A stretch of DNA of 64,000 bases from Jeotgalibaca arthritidis (GTDB taxonomy: Bacteria; Bacillota; Bacilli; Lactobacillales; Aerococcaceae), in NCBI RefSeq assembly GCF_011100465.1, contig NZ_CP049740.1, positions 372,001 through 436,000 on the forward strand. The letters run 5' to 3'. The notes under the pieces were generated by a model. The model ran no database searches, had not been told where the DNA came from, and worked only from the letters and a program-made list of their open reading frames with translations. The position numbers and the translations under genes are program-made. Of this stretch, positions 1-8,373 are shown in pieces (positions within the stretch are counted from its first letter, which is position 1; each line of letters starts with the position of its first letter).

Positions 1-1398
1 AGCTTCCAACAAGTGAGTCACGAAGTTATGGAAGTAAGTATCTGTCAGCATCTTCGTTAAGGCAAAGCGCTCCATACGTGGATCATCTGTTTTAGCAGTT
101 AAAGAAGCTGTTAGTAATAATTCATTGAATGTTGAAGGTGCTTCAATTAAATACAATGACGGTCCCTCGTCTAATAGTGAGTTATGTTTATTCGAAAGAA
201 TCCCTTGTCCTGCATGACCTAGTTCATGAATCAATGTATAAACATTACTTAGATGGTTAGTCCAAGACATTAAAATATAAGGATGGGCTTTTTCACCTAG
301 TGACGTGCTACAGAATCCACCTGTTGATTTCCCTTTATTTTGAGCAAAATCCATCCAGCGCTCTGGATAAGATTTCATAATCATGTCGGTGTAATCTTTC
401 CCTAATACAGAGATAGCTTCTTCAACCATTTTTTTCGATTCTTCAACCGTTACTTCTGGTGAATAATCTGGGTCTAAGTCAATTTTTAAATCAGCATAAG
501 TGACTTTATCTAATCCTTGAACATCTTTTAAATGTGTGATGTATTTTTGCATAACAGGCGCTAAATCAGACATAATCGTATCGATTTGGCGATTATAAAG
601 GTCGCGGTCCACTTCTTGGTCATACAATAAATAATCAAAAATAGAGTCAAAACCGCGCATAGTCGCAATTGTTTTTTCTGTTTGAAGTTTTGTGTAGTAA
701 GCAGCTGCTACCACATTTTCATATTGTTTAAGAACGGCTGAGAATTTATCAAAGGCAGCACGTCTAATCGCCGTATCAGTATGATACATATAGTAATCTT
801 CGTATAGAACAAAGCTTAATGGATACGTCTCACCATCAACTTCAAACGTACCAAAGTCCATATCTGCTAAACGTGCTTGCTCATAAATATCAGCAGGGGC
901 ATGTAGTGTTGGTGATAATTGTGCTAAGGCTTTTTCAACTGCTGGATCAAGTTGAATGTGTTTGTTTGCTTTAGTTAGACGAATAAATGATGCATATTCC
1001 GGTTTTTCTTCAGCAACTGCATCTAACTGATCATCCGAAATTTCAGACAATTCAGATTGGAAGAATGATAGTTTTGCTGACAATTCAGCAGATGTCATCC
1101 CCATTTTACGGGATAATTGCGTATTTTCAGGATTTGTTAAATCAGTTGTTTCTGGTAAAAAGGCATATTGATTAGCTAAAGAATGTAATTCTAAAATAGC
1201 ACCATAATCATTTAAAGCTGCTAATAAGGTTTCTTTATCTGATAATTTGCCTGCATAATTTGTTTCAAATTGTGCAACCATTTCTTTTAAGTTCACGACA
1301 GCTTCTTCAAAGGCTTCTTTGGTTTCAAATAACGCAGTTAAGTCCCATGTTAAGGCTTCTTCTACTTGGTCACGACTTTTCATTTCTTGTGTTTGCAT
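1..1398 (-). CDS. pepF: Oligoendopeptidase F (M3 family), C-terminus cut by window edge
   Basis: Cytoplasmic zinc metallopeptidase that degrades oligopeptides. The 466 visible residues begin MQTQEMKSRDQ and carry the zinc-binding HELGH motif at about residues 391-395, with a further Glu in the following helix; these fit the M3B/PepF family (about 600 residues), so roughly 130 C-terminal residues lie outside the window. The ATG at 1398 is preceded by AGGAG at 7-8 nt. It starts 18 nt after the ketopantoate reductase-like gene and is probably the last gene of that operon. The family call rests on the HExxH motif and overall sequence character. Confidence 0.93.
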   Translation of the reverse strand, partial: MQTQEMKSRDQVEEALTWDLTALFETKEAFEEAVVNLKEMVAQFETNYAGKLSDKETLLAALNDYGAILELHSLANQYAFLPETTDLTNPENTQLSRKMGMTSAELSAKLSFFQSELSEISDDQLDAVAEEKPEYASFIRLTKANKHIQLDPAVEKALAQLSPTLHAPADIYEQARLADMDFGTFEVDGETYPLSFVLYEDYYMYHTDTAIRRAAFDKFSAVLKQYENVVAAAYYTKLQTEKTIATMRGFDSIFDYLLYDQEVDRDLYNRQIDTIMSDLAPVMQKYITHLKDVQGLDKVTYADLKIDLDPDYSPEVTVEESKKMVEEAISVLGKDYTDMIMKSYPERWMDFAQNKGKSTGGFCSTSLGEKAHPYILMSWTNHLSNVYTLIHELGHAGQGILSNKHNSLLDEGPSLYLIEAPSTFNELLLTASLTAKTDDPRMERFALTKMLTDTYFHNFVTHLLEA

Positions 1399-1416
1399 AT
1401 CAGTGTCTCCTCTATA

Positions 1417-2334
1417 TTAAAGTGAATAATGTGATTCAATTTCTTTTATTTTACCATAAAGATACATATTAGTAGGCACAGCCAGTTGATGTTTTTTAGC
1501 CTTCTCAATAACCGTTCCAGCAAACAACTCAACCTCTGATGGTCGTTTTGCTAAACCATCTTGACGCATCGATGGCATATTTTTAGGTGATAAAGTAGCC
1601 AATAACTTAAGATTGTCTTCCAAGTCTGTATCGTTTAAATGAATGCCTTCTGCTTGAGCGAGCTGAATGACCTCTTTCATGGCAGCAATCATTAAATCCC
1701 TTGTCTCGCCATCTTCTTGCGCATCAGCATAAACCCCTTCCGTTAACATCACAACTTGATTCACACCAACATTCAGCATAAACTTCTTCCAAATGCGGTG
1801 AACGATGTCCGTTTCAATCGTATAAGGAAAGGCTGTTTTTTGAAAGAATGCTTCCAAGTCAGCTAGTCGACTTTGTTTAGCTGGATCATCAATACCGATT
1901 CGCAATTCGCCCTTACGTTCATAAAACAGATTCTGCTCTTCTCGAACCGCATCCATCCCTTGCGCCACGCAGTGAATGATTTGACTAGCTGGATAGCGCT
2001 TGGCAATCTCCTCTTCACTTGAGATGCCATTTAAAACTGACAAAATAGTGGTTTGTGGCCCAATGTAATGTTTAGCTGTTTCAAGACTATCAGCGAGTTG
2101 ATTGCCTTTGACACAAAATAAAATAAGGTCAACGGCTGCGTCAGCGCCATCTTCTAAAACATAGTTAAAATTGGTTTCTTTTCCATTAATGGTCAGTGGA
2201 CGCGATTCATAACGTTCTTTTCGTTCTTTGTTAACAATGATTTTGATGTCTTTTTCAGCCATATGCTTAGAAAAGTGGTCAGCATATAGCATCCCTAAGG
2301 CACCTAAACCGACAATACCAACTGTTCGTATCAT
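1417..2334 (-). CDS. panE: 2-dehydropantoate 2-reductase family protein (ApbA/PanE)
   Basis: NADPH-dependent reductase of the ketopantoate reductase family, which makes pantoate for pantothenate/CoA synthesis. At 305 aa it has the usual length. The N-terminus holds a Rossmann motif (GIVGLGALG, residues 6-14), and the central KKFMLNVGVN segment matches the conserved lysine/asparagine region of the family. It lies 9 nt downstream of the AEC transporter gene and 18 nt upstream of pepF, consistent with one operon. Several members of this family act on other 2-oxo acids, so the substrate is uncertain; no other pantothenate gene is in the window. Confidence 0.85.
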   Translation of the reverse strand: MIRTVGIVGLGALGMLYADHFSKHMAEKDIKIIVNKERKERYESRPLTINGKETNFNYVLEDGADAAVDLILFCVKGNQLADSLETAKHYIGPQTTILSVLNGISSEEEIAKRYPASQIIHCVAQGMDAVREEQNLFYERKGELRIGIDDPAKQSRLADLEAFFQKTAFPYTIETDIVHRIWKKFMLNVGVNQVVMLTEGVYADAQEDGETRDLMIAAMKEVIQLAQAEGIHLNDTDLEDNLKLLATLSPKNMPSMRQDGLAKRPSEVELFAGTVIEKAKKHQLAVPTNMYLYGKIKEIESHYSL

Positions 2335-2343
2335 GATTTCCTC

Positions 2344-3264
2344 CTAAAATAACAAGCTAATCAGTGGAATAGTAATTACCGAAAACACTGTCGAAATAAA
2401 AACATAAGATGTCGCAAAAGCTGTCTGCCCGCCATATTGGGTTGATAAGGTCACAGCCATTGTCGGACCTGGCATAGCAGCAATAATAATTAAAATACCT
2501 AAAATAATCGGGTTTGAAATAAGCGGACTTAGTAGTAGCCAAAGAAACAATGGCACCAGTAACATTCGAAAGGCAGCAAAGGCATACAATTTCACATTTT
2601 TGGCTGCCACCACTAAATCAATATCTGCCATTGAAGAACCAATTATAAACATAGCCAATGGTGATGTAATCCCACCTATACTGGTCGCTGTTTGAGCAAT
2701 GACTGATGGCAGCTCAATGTCAAAAAAGAAAAAGAATAAGGCTAAAAAAGACGCTATCGTAGCTGGATTCATCAGAATGGTCCGCCAATCGATTTGACTC
2801 GACTTCTGCCCCTTGCTAATCATATAAATACCGATTGAATAGACCAATAAGTTATTTGGAATATTATAAATAGAGGCATAAAATAAGGCACCAGTTCCAA
2901 ATATGGCTTGAACAACTGGAAAGCCCATAAAGCCATTGTTAGCAAATACCGTTAGGAATTGAAGAATTCCCGCTTGGTCTGCTTGAACTCGAAATAACTT
3001 AGGTGTTAAAAAGGCCAGCCCAATAAAGAAGACATAGGATAAGACAGCCATAATTAATACAAAGATACTGTCCCATTTCGTTCCGACTTGGCCTGCAGCT
3101 GATGTAGATGACAAAATAAGAGCTGGCACCGTTACATAGTTAATTAAGCCAGCGAAATTAAGATTGGCCATTTTTGATAACACACCACTTTTAGCAGTGA
3201 TATACCCAACGACCACAATTAACATCAACATGACCATTTGATTCAAAACAACGCTTGAATCCAC
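2344..3264 (-). CDS. AEC family transporter (auxin efflux carrier fold)
   Basis: Integral membrane protein of 306 aa with about ten hydrophobic segments across its whole length, an N-terminal VGYITAKSGVL segment and a C-terminal AAMPGPTMAVTL segment typical of the AEC (auxin efflux carrier) family. Bacterial members export or import malate and other organic acids. It lies between the pyridoxal kinase-like and ketopantoate reductase-like genes with gaps of 13 and 9 nt. The position next to a 2-oxo-acid reductase suggests an organic-acid substrate, but the sequence does not identify it. Confidence 0.85.
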   Translation of the reverse strand: MDSSVVLNQMVMLMLIVVVGYITAKSGVLSKMANLNFAGLINYVTVPALILSSTSAAGQVGTKWDSIFVLIMAVLSYVFFIGLAFLTPKLFRVQADQAGILQFLTVFANNGFMGFPVVQAIFGTGALFYASIYNIPNNLLVYSIGIYMISKGQKSSQIDWRTILMNPATIASFLALFFFFFDIELPSVIAQTATSIGGITSPLAMFIIGSSMADIDLVVAAKNVKLYAFAAFRMLLVPLFLWLLLSPLISNPIILGILIIIAAMPGPTMAVTLSTQYGGQTAFATSYVFISTVFSVITIPLISLLF

Positions 3265-3277
3265 TTACCATCATCTC

Positions 3278-4135
3278 CTATTCCCTGTCTTGATATAACT
3301 GCTGGATTAAATACGGTAAATCTGTTTCAAACTGTACGCCATATTTTAAATCATTATCACTTTCCAGGGTTCTGACAATGACCCGTCCTACATAATCAAC
3401 AGCGGTTTTTGTAGCTAAAGCAAGTGGCTTTTTCTGAAATAAAAAGCCCGCTATGACACTTGAAAATAAATCCCCTGTCCCGTCAAAGTGTCCCGGATAA
3501 TAAGGGCCTGCTGCATACGCATAGCCATCTGTTTGATAACGGTAGCTAGCTGCACCAATTTTTTCATCGTCGTAACGTACTCCTGTCAAAACAACCGTCC
3601 CTTGATTAAGAGCCGTTAGTTTACGCAATTGCGCTTTAATATCTGCTTCTGTGTAAGGTCCTGGGTGGTAGCTTTCATCTAATAATAAGCTCATTTCTGT
3701 CATATTCGGAATAACGACCGAAACATCCCTACATAAAATCCTCATCTGATTGACGTAATCATCATCAAATCCTGGATATAAAAACCCATGATCGCCTAGA
3801 ACTGGATCTAATACTGATAAGGCATCATCTGTTAAAAATTCACGGATAATATAACGAACCAATTCGATCTGTTCAATAGACCCCAAATAGCCGATTAATA
3901 GACCATCAAATTTTAACCCAAGTGTTTTCCAATGGTGGAGAATTTTTTTTATTTCAGAAGTCAGGTTTAAATAAGTAAAATCTGTAAAACCAATCCCAGT
4001 GTGCGTACTTAATAAGGCAGTTGGTAAAACACTAACACCATTATTCAAACAGCTCAAAACAGGAACGGCGACATTTAAAGAAATCCGACAACTGGCGGAT
4101 ATATCTTGTATAACAAGTACTTTTGGTTGATGCAT
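3278..4135 (-). CDS. Pyridoxal kinase-like PfkB-family kinase
   Basis: PfkB/ribokinase-fold kinase of 285 aa that probably phosphorylates a B6 vitamer to its 5'-phosphate. The N-terminus (VLVIQDISASCRISLN) matches the pyridoxal/pyridoxamine kinase group, and the C-terminal half has the ATP/anion-hole segment HFDGTGDLFSS with the catalytic Asp of the GTGD motif. It is the first gene of the minus-strand operon and is divergent from an ECF S-component gene, a pairing that suggests vitamin salvage. A hydroxymethylpyrimidine kinase role (ThiD-like) is the main alternative. Confidence 0.82.
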   Translation of the reverse strand: MHQPKVLVIQDISASCRISLNVAVPVLSCLNNGVSVLPTALLSTHTGIGFTDFTYLNLTSEIKKILHHWKTLGLKFDGLLIGYLGSIEQIELVRYIIREFLTDDALSVLDPVLGDHGFLYPGFDDDYVNQMRILCRDVSVVIPNMTEMSLLLDESYHPGPYTEADIKAQLRKLTALNQGTVVLTGVRYDDEKIGAASYRYQTDGYAYAAGPYYPGHFDGTGDLFSSVIAGFLFQKKPLALATKTAVDYVGRVIVRTLESDNDLKYGVQFETDLPYLIQQLYQDRE

Positions 4136-4296
4136 CTGTTTTATCCCGCCTTTTTATCTCACTAAATATTATATAGTTTTCATTGTACCAAATGTTTTTA
4201 TCATCTGCTTCTTATTTTTGAAGAAATGAAACTATTCAATGTCTTTTTCATAAAGAATGCTATAATAGTTAAAAATTAATAAAGGTGGTTGGTTTG

Positions 4297-4797
4297 ATGG
4301 ATCAAAACAATAAACGGACGCATCGAATTGTTTTATTTGCTCTCTTTGCTTCTTTGACTGTTGTAATGACCTTGTTGTTTCACTTCCCTATCCCTTATGG
4401 ACAAGGTTATTTGAATATTGGCGACGCCGTTGTCTTGTTAGCTGCTCTTGTTATGGGGCCTGCTGCTGGCTTTTGGGTGGGCAGTATTGGTAGTGCCTTA
4501 GCTGATATGATTGCTGGCTATGCCATGTATATGCCTTTCACCTTTGTTGTTAAAGGTCTGGAAGGATTATTAGCTGGCTGGCTATACAGTAAAACTAAAA
4601 AGCTATCTATTTCGCTCATTATCCCTGTTATTTGGATGCCTGTCGGCTATTTATTAACAGATTGGTTTTTATATGGTTTGGCTGCAGCCATTGCTGCTTT
4701 CCCAATGAACCTCTTGCAAGGCATAGTTGGCGCCGTTACTGCTATTATTTTATATCGAACCATTGGACCTATTTTTAAAAGTAAATTTCAGCTATAA
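4297..4797 (+). CDS. ECF transporter S component, probably for a B6 or pyrimidine vitamer
   Basis: Substrate-binding membrane subunit of an energy-coupling factor vitamin transporter, about 166 aa with five or six hydrophobic segments. The central LNIGDAVVLLAALVMGPAAG stretch is the hallmark of the family; it would share an ECF module encoded elsewhere. The ATG at 4297 (MDQNNKR) is preferred because AAAGGTGG lies about 8 nt upstream; a GTG at 4285 would sit inside that ribosome site. Divergence from the pyridoxal kinase-like gene across a 150-nt gap suggests that both act on the same vitamin precursor. Substrate is inference. Confidence 0.87.
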   Translation: MDQNNKRTHRIVLFALFASLTVVMTLLFHFPIPYGQGYLNIGDAVVLLAALVMGPAAGFWVGSIGSALADMIAGYAMYMPFTFVVKGLEGLLAGWLYSKTKKLSISLIIPVIWMPVGYLLTDWFLYGLAAAIAAFPMNLLQGIVGAVTAIILYRTIGPIFKSKFQL

Positions 4798-4834
4798 AAA
4801 GATGCGTCGAGACCAGTTCTCGACGCATCTTTTT
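4796..4834 (+). terminator. Hairpin terminator after the ECF S-component gene
   Basis: Twelve-bp perfect inverted repeat (GATGCGTCGAGA and its complement, 4801-4812 and 4818-4829) with a 5-nt loop, A-run before and T-run after, starting at the stop codon. Confidence 0.9.
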
Positions 4835-4842
4835 GCTTTAAG

Positions 4843-5038
4843 TGTAAGATACAGCTTCACTTTATCACCTGTATCTTGCATTTCATCTGCTAAATGTAAG
4901 ATACAGGTCCTAACAGATGGGTTGTATCTTGCATTTCATCTGCTAAATGTAAGATACAGGTCCTAACAGATGGGTTGTATCTTACATTTTGAGTCCTTAA
5001 TCTAAGATACAGTCTCAATTTTCGACCTGAATCTCTTT
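4843..5038. repeat. Array of eight alternating inverted 12-mers with a 26-27 bp period
   Basis: TGTAAGATACAG and its inverse TTGTATCTTACA (with variants) alternate in orientation. Units begin at 4843, 4869, 4895, 4922, 4948, 4975, 5001 and 5027. Spacers are 14-15 nt; a 53-bp block (4881-4933 and 4934-4986) is duplicated in tandem, and the outer units are more diverged (the last reads about CTGAATCTCTTT). Each unit is itself a short palindrome TGTA-N3-TACA. The array fills the gap between the ECF gene and the helD terminator, which are convergent. No coding function is apparent. Confidence 0.85.
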
Positions 5039-5042
5039 TTTT

Positions 5043-5076
5043 TAAAAAAAGAAAAGGCTGAGAAAATTCTCAGCCT
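5043..5076 (-). terminator. Terminator of helD
   Basis: Inverted repeat AGGCTGAGAA / TTCTCAGCCT (5055-5064 and 5067-5076) followed, in the minus-strand sense, by a long U-run; it begins a few nt after the helD stop codon. Confidence 0.88.
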
Positions 5077-5083
5077 CGATTTG

Positions 5084-7345
5084 CTAATTCACTTGATAAG
5101 TTGATTCATCGATACCATCTAATAATGGTGATTGGTCATTGGACACAACGACATATAATTCATGCATCGCACGACTAAAGATTGTATACCAAATTTGGTG
5201 ATAACTCTCTTTAGATAAATCAGCTAAACTATCAGCCGTGCCAATTCCCACAGCAACATCAAACTCCAAGCCTTTCGCTAAGCTAATCGGCATCAAAATT
5301 AATGACTTGCTTAAGAAATCATCTTCATCGTAAATGGTTTGGAAATCTAATTCCCAATTCTGAACAACTGCTTCAAATTGCTGAGCTGCTTTAACAGTTG
5401 GCGCTAAGAGTGCTACTCGCTCTCCTCTTGCCAAACGTCCAGAAATTCGTTCTCTTAATTCTTCTGAGAAATCATCCTCATCAGCGTAGAAAACAGTCGG
5501 TTTTTCTCTTGAGCGAATGGGTTTAGCTTTCCGCTCGCTTAAACTTGCAAATTGATCAGCGAACGCCATGATTTCTGCGGTTGATCGGTAACTCGTTAAT
5601 AGCAAATGACTTTCAATCGCTTCTTCAGCAAAAATTGCTGACAATTCTTGTTCACTTAATCGATTTTGCCAAATGTTTTGGTTTAAGTCACCTGCCATCA
5701 CATACTTAGCACGCGGATATAACTCTTTTAGAAGCTTTAATTGGAAAGGCGTAATATCTTGAATCTCATCGATACAAATGTACTGATACGATTTCTGTTG
5801 CATGATTCCTTTCATCTGAAGCAATAAAGCATAATAGGCAGTCATATCTTCAATAGACATCTCTTTGTCTCTTAACGTCTCAACAACTTGTTTAACGTGC
5901 TCTTCCCATTCTTCTTTCGTTACACCAAATGATGATAAATCAACCAATTGCGGTAGCACACGTAGAAAATGAATATACTGGGCAAGGAAGCGGATATGAC
6001 TTTGATTGTTGATTTTTTTCTCAACCACTCTAAAGGCTTTGGCTACAATTTCTTTACGAATATAGCTTTCCATACGAGTAATATCATGAGTTTTGCGCTC
6101 AAACTGATGCATGCTTGATTCTGATAGATGTTGCAATTCCTCATCTACCCAATCTGCATTAACAGCTTCTTCCTTGAGTATTTCTAATTTTTGTAAGAGC
6201 TGGACTCTCAATATTTCTAGTTTTGCTGCTAGTGAGCCTTTACTCTCAATCGTATTATAATAAAATTCAATTTCTTCTTTAGAAATGAGCACCTCGTCAT
6301 TCAACAAAATATCACGGAATCTCAAGTGCTTTTTCTTCAGTAAGCGACCATATTTTTGCATAGCTTCATAGGCTTCCAAGCTTCCTTTTACGGCATTAAA
6401 TGGTGCCGCCCCACCAACATCTGCTGATAAGAGGTCAAATGAAGGCAAGCGTCTCGTCATAAATTGCGAGAAGGTATTCCCTTCCACATCCCATTCACCA
6501 AGTGATGGTAACACTTGTGAAATATAAGCTTGGAAAATACGGTTAGGTGAAAACAGTAAAATATCCTCTGCCTTTAAGAAGTTGCGGTAGGCATATAACA
6601 TATAGGCAATTTTTTGCATCATAACAACGGTTTTACCTGAACCTGCTACACCTTGAATCAAGACATTCTTCGAAGTTGATTCCCGGACAATTCTATTTTG
6701 TTCTTTTTGAAGAGTGGCAATAACAGGTCCCATTTGATTAGACGAACTAGATTCTAATACTTCTAATAAATAAGGATCCCCCATAACATTATCTGTATCA
6801 ATCATACCCGTAATATGACCATTCTTAACACGGAATTGACGTTTCAAATCAACTTGGAAAGCTTCTGAATGTTCGCCAAAGCGCAATTTAACGGTATCAC
6901 CTACGTTACCTTCATAGTAAAGGGCAGATATCGGCGCACGCCAATCCACGATGAGATTATCTCCTTCATCAAATAGAGAGCCAATCCCAACGTAAATTTG
7001 TTCTTCTTCATTTTCTTCAATATTATGGTAGTCAATTCGTCCAAAATAAGGGTCTTCTTGCATTTTAGTTAAAACGGCACGGCGGTTTTGAACTTGATTT
7101 AATTCATTACTTTTAATGGTTAAGTTTTGTTCAAACTCTCTTAATTCGCCTGAAGATTCCCACATTGCTTCGTTGGAGCTATTATTAATCTTAATGGATG
7201 ATGACTCTTTTAATAATTCTTTTTGTCTTTCTAGTTTTTCAGTGTATTCATATGAGAGTCTATTATTTTCTTTTTCAATCACAGAGACTACATAATCCAT
7301 CCGGCTTTGTTCTTTGTTTAATTCAATTGATTCATTCTCTACCAC
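5084..7345 (-). CDS. helD: HelD, RNA polymerase-recycling superfamily 1 helicase-like ATPase
   Basis: Binds stalled RNA polymerase and uses ATP to release nucleic acid. The N-terminal 60 residues are charged and coiled-coil-like, as expected for the arm that enters the secondary channel. GVAGSGKTVV at about residue 235 is the Walker A motif; the ICIDEIQDITPFQ segment is the DExQ box, and LTSYRSTAEI is a downstream UvrD-like motif. The start is set at GTG 7345 because AAGGAG lies 8 nt upstream; an in-frame ATG at 7390 would put this site inside the gene. At about 753 aa it fits Firmicute HelD. Single gene with its own terminator. Confidence 0.9.
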   Translation of the reverse strand: MVENESIELNKEQSRMDYVVSVIEKENNRLSYEYTEKLERQKELLKESSSIKINNSSNEAMWESSGELREFEQNLTIKSNELNQVQNRRAVLTKMQEDPYFGRIDYHNIEENEEEQIYVGIGSLFDEGDNLIVDWRAPISALYYEGNVGDTVKLRFGEHSEAFQVDLKRQFRVKNGHITGMIDTDNVMGDPYLLEVLESSSSNQMGPVIATLQKEQNRIVRESTSKNVLIQGVAGSGKTVVMMQKIAYMLYAYRNFLKAEDILLFSPNRIFQAYISQVLPSLGEWDVEGNTFSQFMTRRLPSFDLLSADVGGAAPFNAVKGSLEAYEAMQKYGRLLKKKHLRFRDILLNDEVLISKEEIEFYYNTIESKGSLAAKLEILRVQLLQKLEILKEEAVNADWVDEELQHLSESSMHQFERKTHDITRMESYIRKEIVAKAFRVVEKKINNQSHIRFLAQYIHFLRVLPQLVDLSSFGVTKEEWEEHVKQVVETLRDKEMSIEDMTAYYALLLQMKGIMQQKSYQYICIDEIQDITPFQLKLLKELYPRAKYVMAGDLNQNIWQNRLSEQELSAIFAEEAIESHLLLTSYRSTAEIMAFADQFASLSERKAKPIRSREKPTVFYADEDDFSEELRERISGRLARGERVALLAPTVKAAQQFEAVVQNWELDFQTIYDEDDFLSKSLILMPISLAKGLEFDVAVGIGTADSLADLSKESYHQIWYTIFSRAMHELYVVVSNDQSPLLDGIDESTYQVN

Positions 7346-7446
7346 TGGGTAATCTCCTTTCGCCATTCTTTTATATCTATTATGCTTCACATAACATTAC
7401 AAAATTATACCATTTCCCATTTATTATTTCCACGTCCTAAATTGAT

Positions 7447-7492
7447 AAAAGAGTTCCCAACCTTTCTCCATTTCGAAAGGATGAGAACTCTT
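7447..7492 (-). terminator. Terminator of the metY-metA operon
   Basis: Imperfect 17-bp inverted repeat (7450-7466 with 7475-7491, AGAGTT...AACTCT outer arms) directly after the metA stop codon, with T-rich sequence following in the minus-strand sense. Confidence 0.85.
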
Positions 7493-7497
7493 CACTA

Positions 7498-8373
7498 TTA
7501 TTTCATTTGATAAATATACTGAATCCAGTTAGACCATAGAAGCTGACTAGCGTTTTTCCAAGCTTGCTGGTGAGGGGCAGTGCCTTTTACTTGACTATTT
7601 TTCGGTTGTTTAATAGCTTCCCCCTTAGACAAATCTCGTTCATATTCTTTTTGCAGGGTATCTGATTCATACTCTAAATGACCAAAAACAAACAAATCAT
7701 TCTTATCCTTAGTCGCGATGATATCTGGTCCAAAATTAGGATGGCGAGATAATAAATCTAACTCTGCTATTTTTCTGATATCCTCTTCCGCTATAGAAGT
7801 ATGACGAGATTGCGGTACCGAATAGGTTGCTTGAAAGCCATTCGTATAAGGATGATTTTGATCATTAATATGATAATCAAACACACCAAACAACTTCTCA
7901 TTCAATGATAACTTATTAACCTTAAACAATTGATTCAAAGCAAATTGGGCTGCCCAACAAATGAATAGACGCTGAGATACATGGGTTCTAGACCACTCCA
8001 AAATCTCTTTCAATTCATCATAATAATTAACGTCTTCGAAAGGCAAATGTTCTACTGGTGCTCCCGTGATAATCAAACCATCGTACGTTTTGTCTTTAAT
8101 TTTTGAAAAATCAGTATAATAACGGCTTAAATGCTCCTTACTGACATTTTTACTTTCCGGAGATGTTAAGTGGATAAAATCAACTTGAATAGTTACGCCA
8201 CTTTGACCCAATAAACGTAATAATTGACGTTCGGTATCTGTTTTCGTTGGCATCAAATTTAAAATTAAAATTTTTAAGTAGCTTGAACATCGAGGCAAAT
8301 CTTCCGCAAATACAATTCCCTCTCCTGCTAACTCACTAGCAGCCGGCAACCCTTTTGCAACGATAAGCGTCAT
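7498..8373 (-). CDS. metA: Homoserine O-acetyltransferase MetA
   Basis: Acylates the hydroxyl of homoserine as the committed step of methionine synthesis. 291 aa. The nucleophile is Cys139 in LFICWAAQFALNQ. The acyl-specificity position aligned to E. coli Gly111 is Glu108 (GAPVE), which in characterised MetA enzymes goes with acetyl-CoA rather than succinyl-CoA; this fits the neighbouring MetY, which uses O-acetylhomoserine. It follows metY directly (start 8373, metY stop at 8374), and both lie behind the Met T-box at 9681-9981. A succinyltransferase annotation would therefore probably be wrong. Confidence 0.93.
   Translation of the reverse strand: MTLIVAKGLPAASELAGEGIVFAEDLPRCSSYLKILILNLMPTKTDTERQLLRLLGQSGVTIQVDFIHLTSPESKNVSKEHLSRYYTDFSKIKDKTYDGLIITGAPVEHLPFEDVNYYDELKEILEWSRTHVSQRLFICWAAQFALNQLFKVNKLSLNEKLFGVFDYHINDQNHPYTNGFQATYSVPQSRHTSIAEEDIRKIAELDLLSRHPNFGPDIIATKDKNDLFVFGHLEYESDTLQKEYERDLSKGEAIKQPKNSQVKGTAPHQQAWKNASQLLWSNWIQYIYQMK

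Noticed and set aside
4843-5038. CRISPR array
   Set aside because: Units are 12 bp in alternating orientation with 14-15 nt spacers, some duplicated; no cas genes are present.
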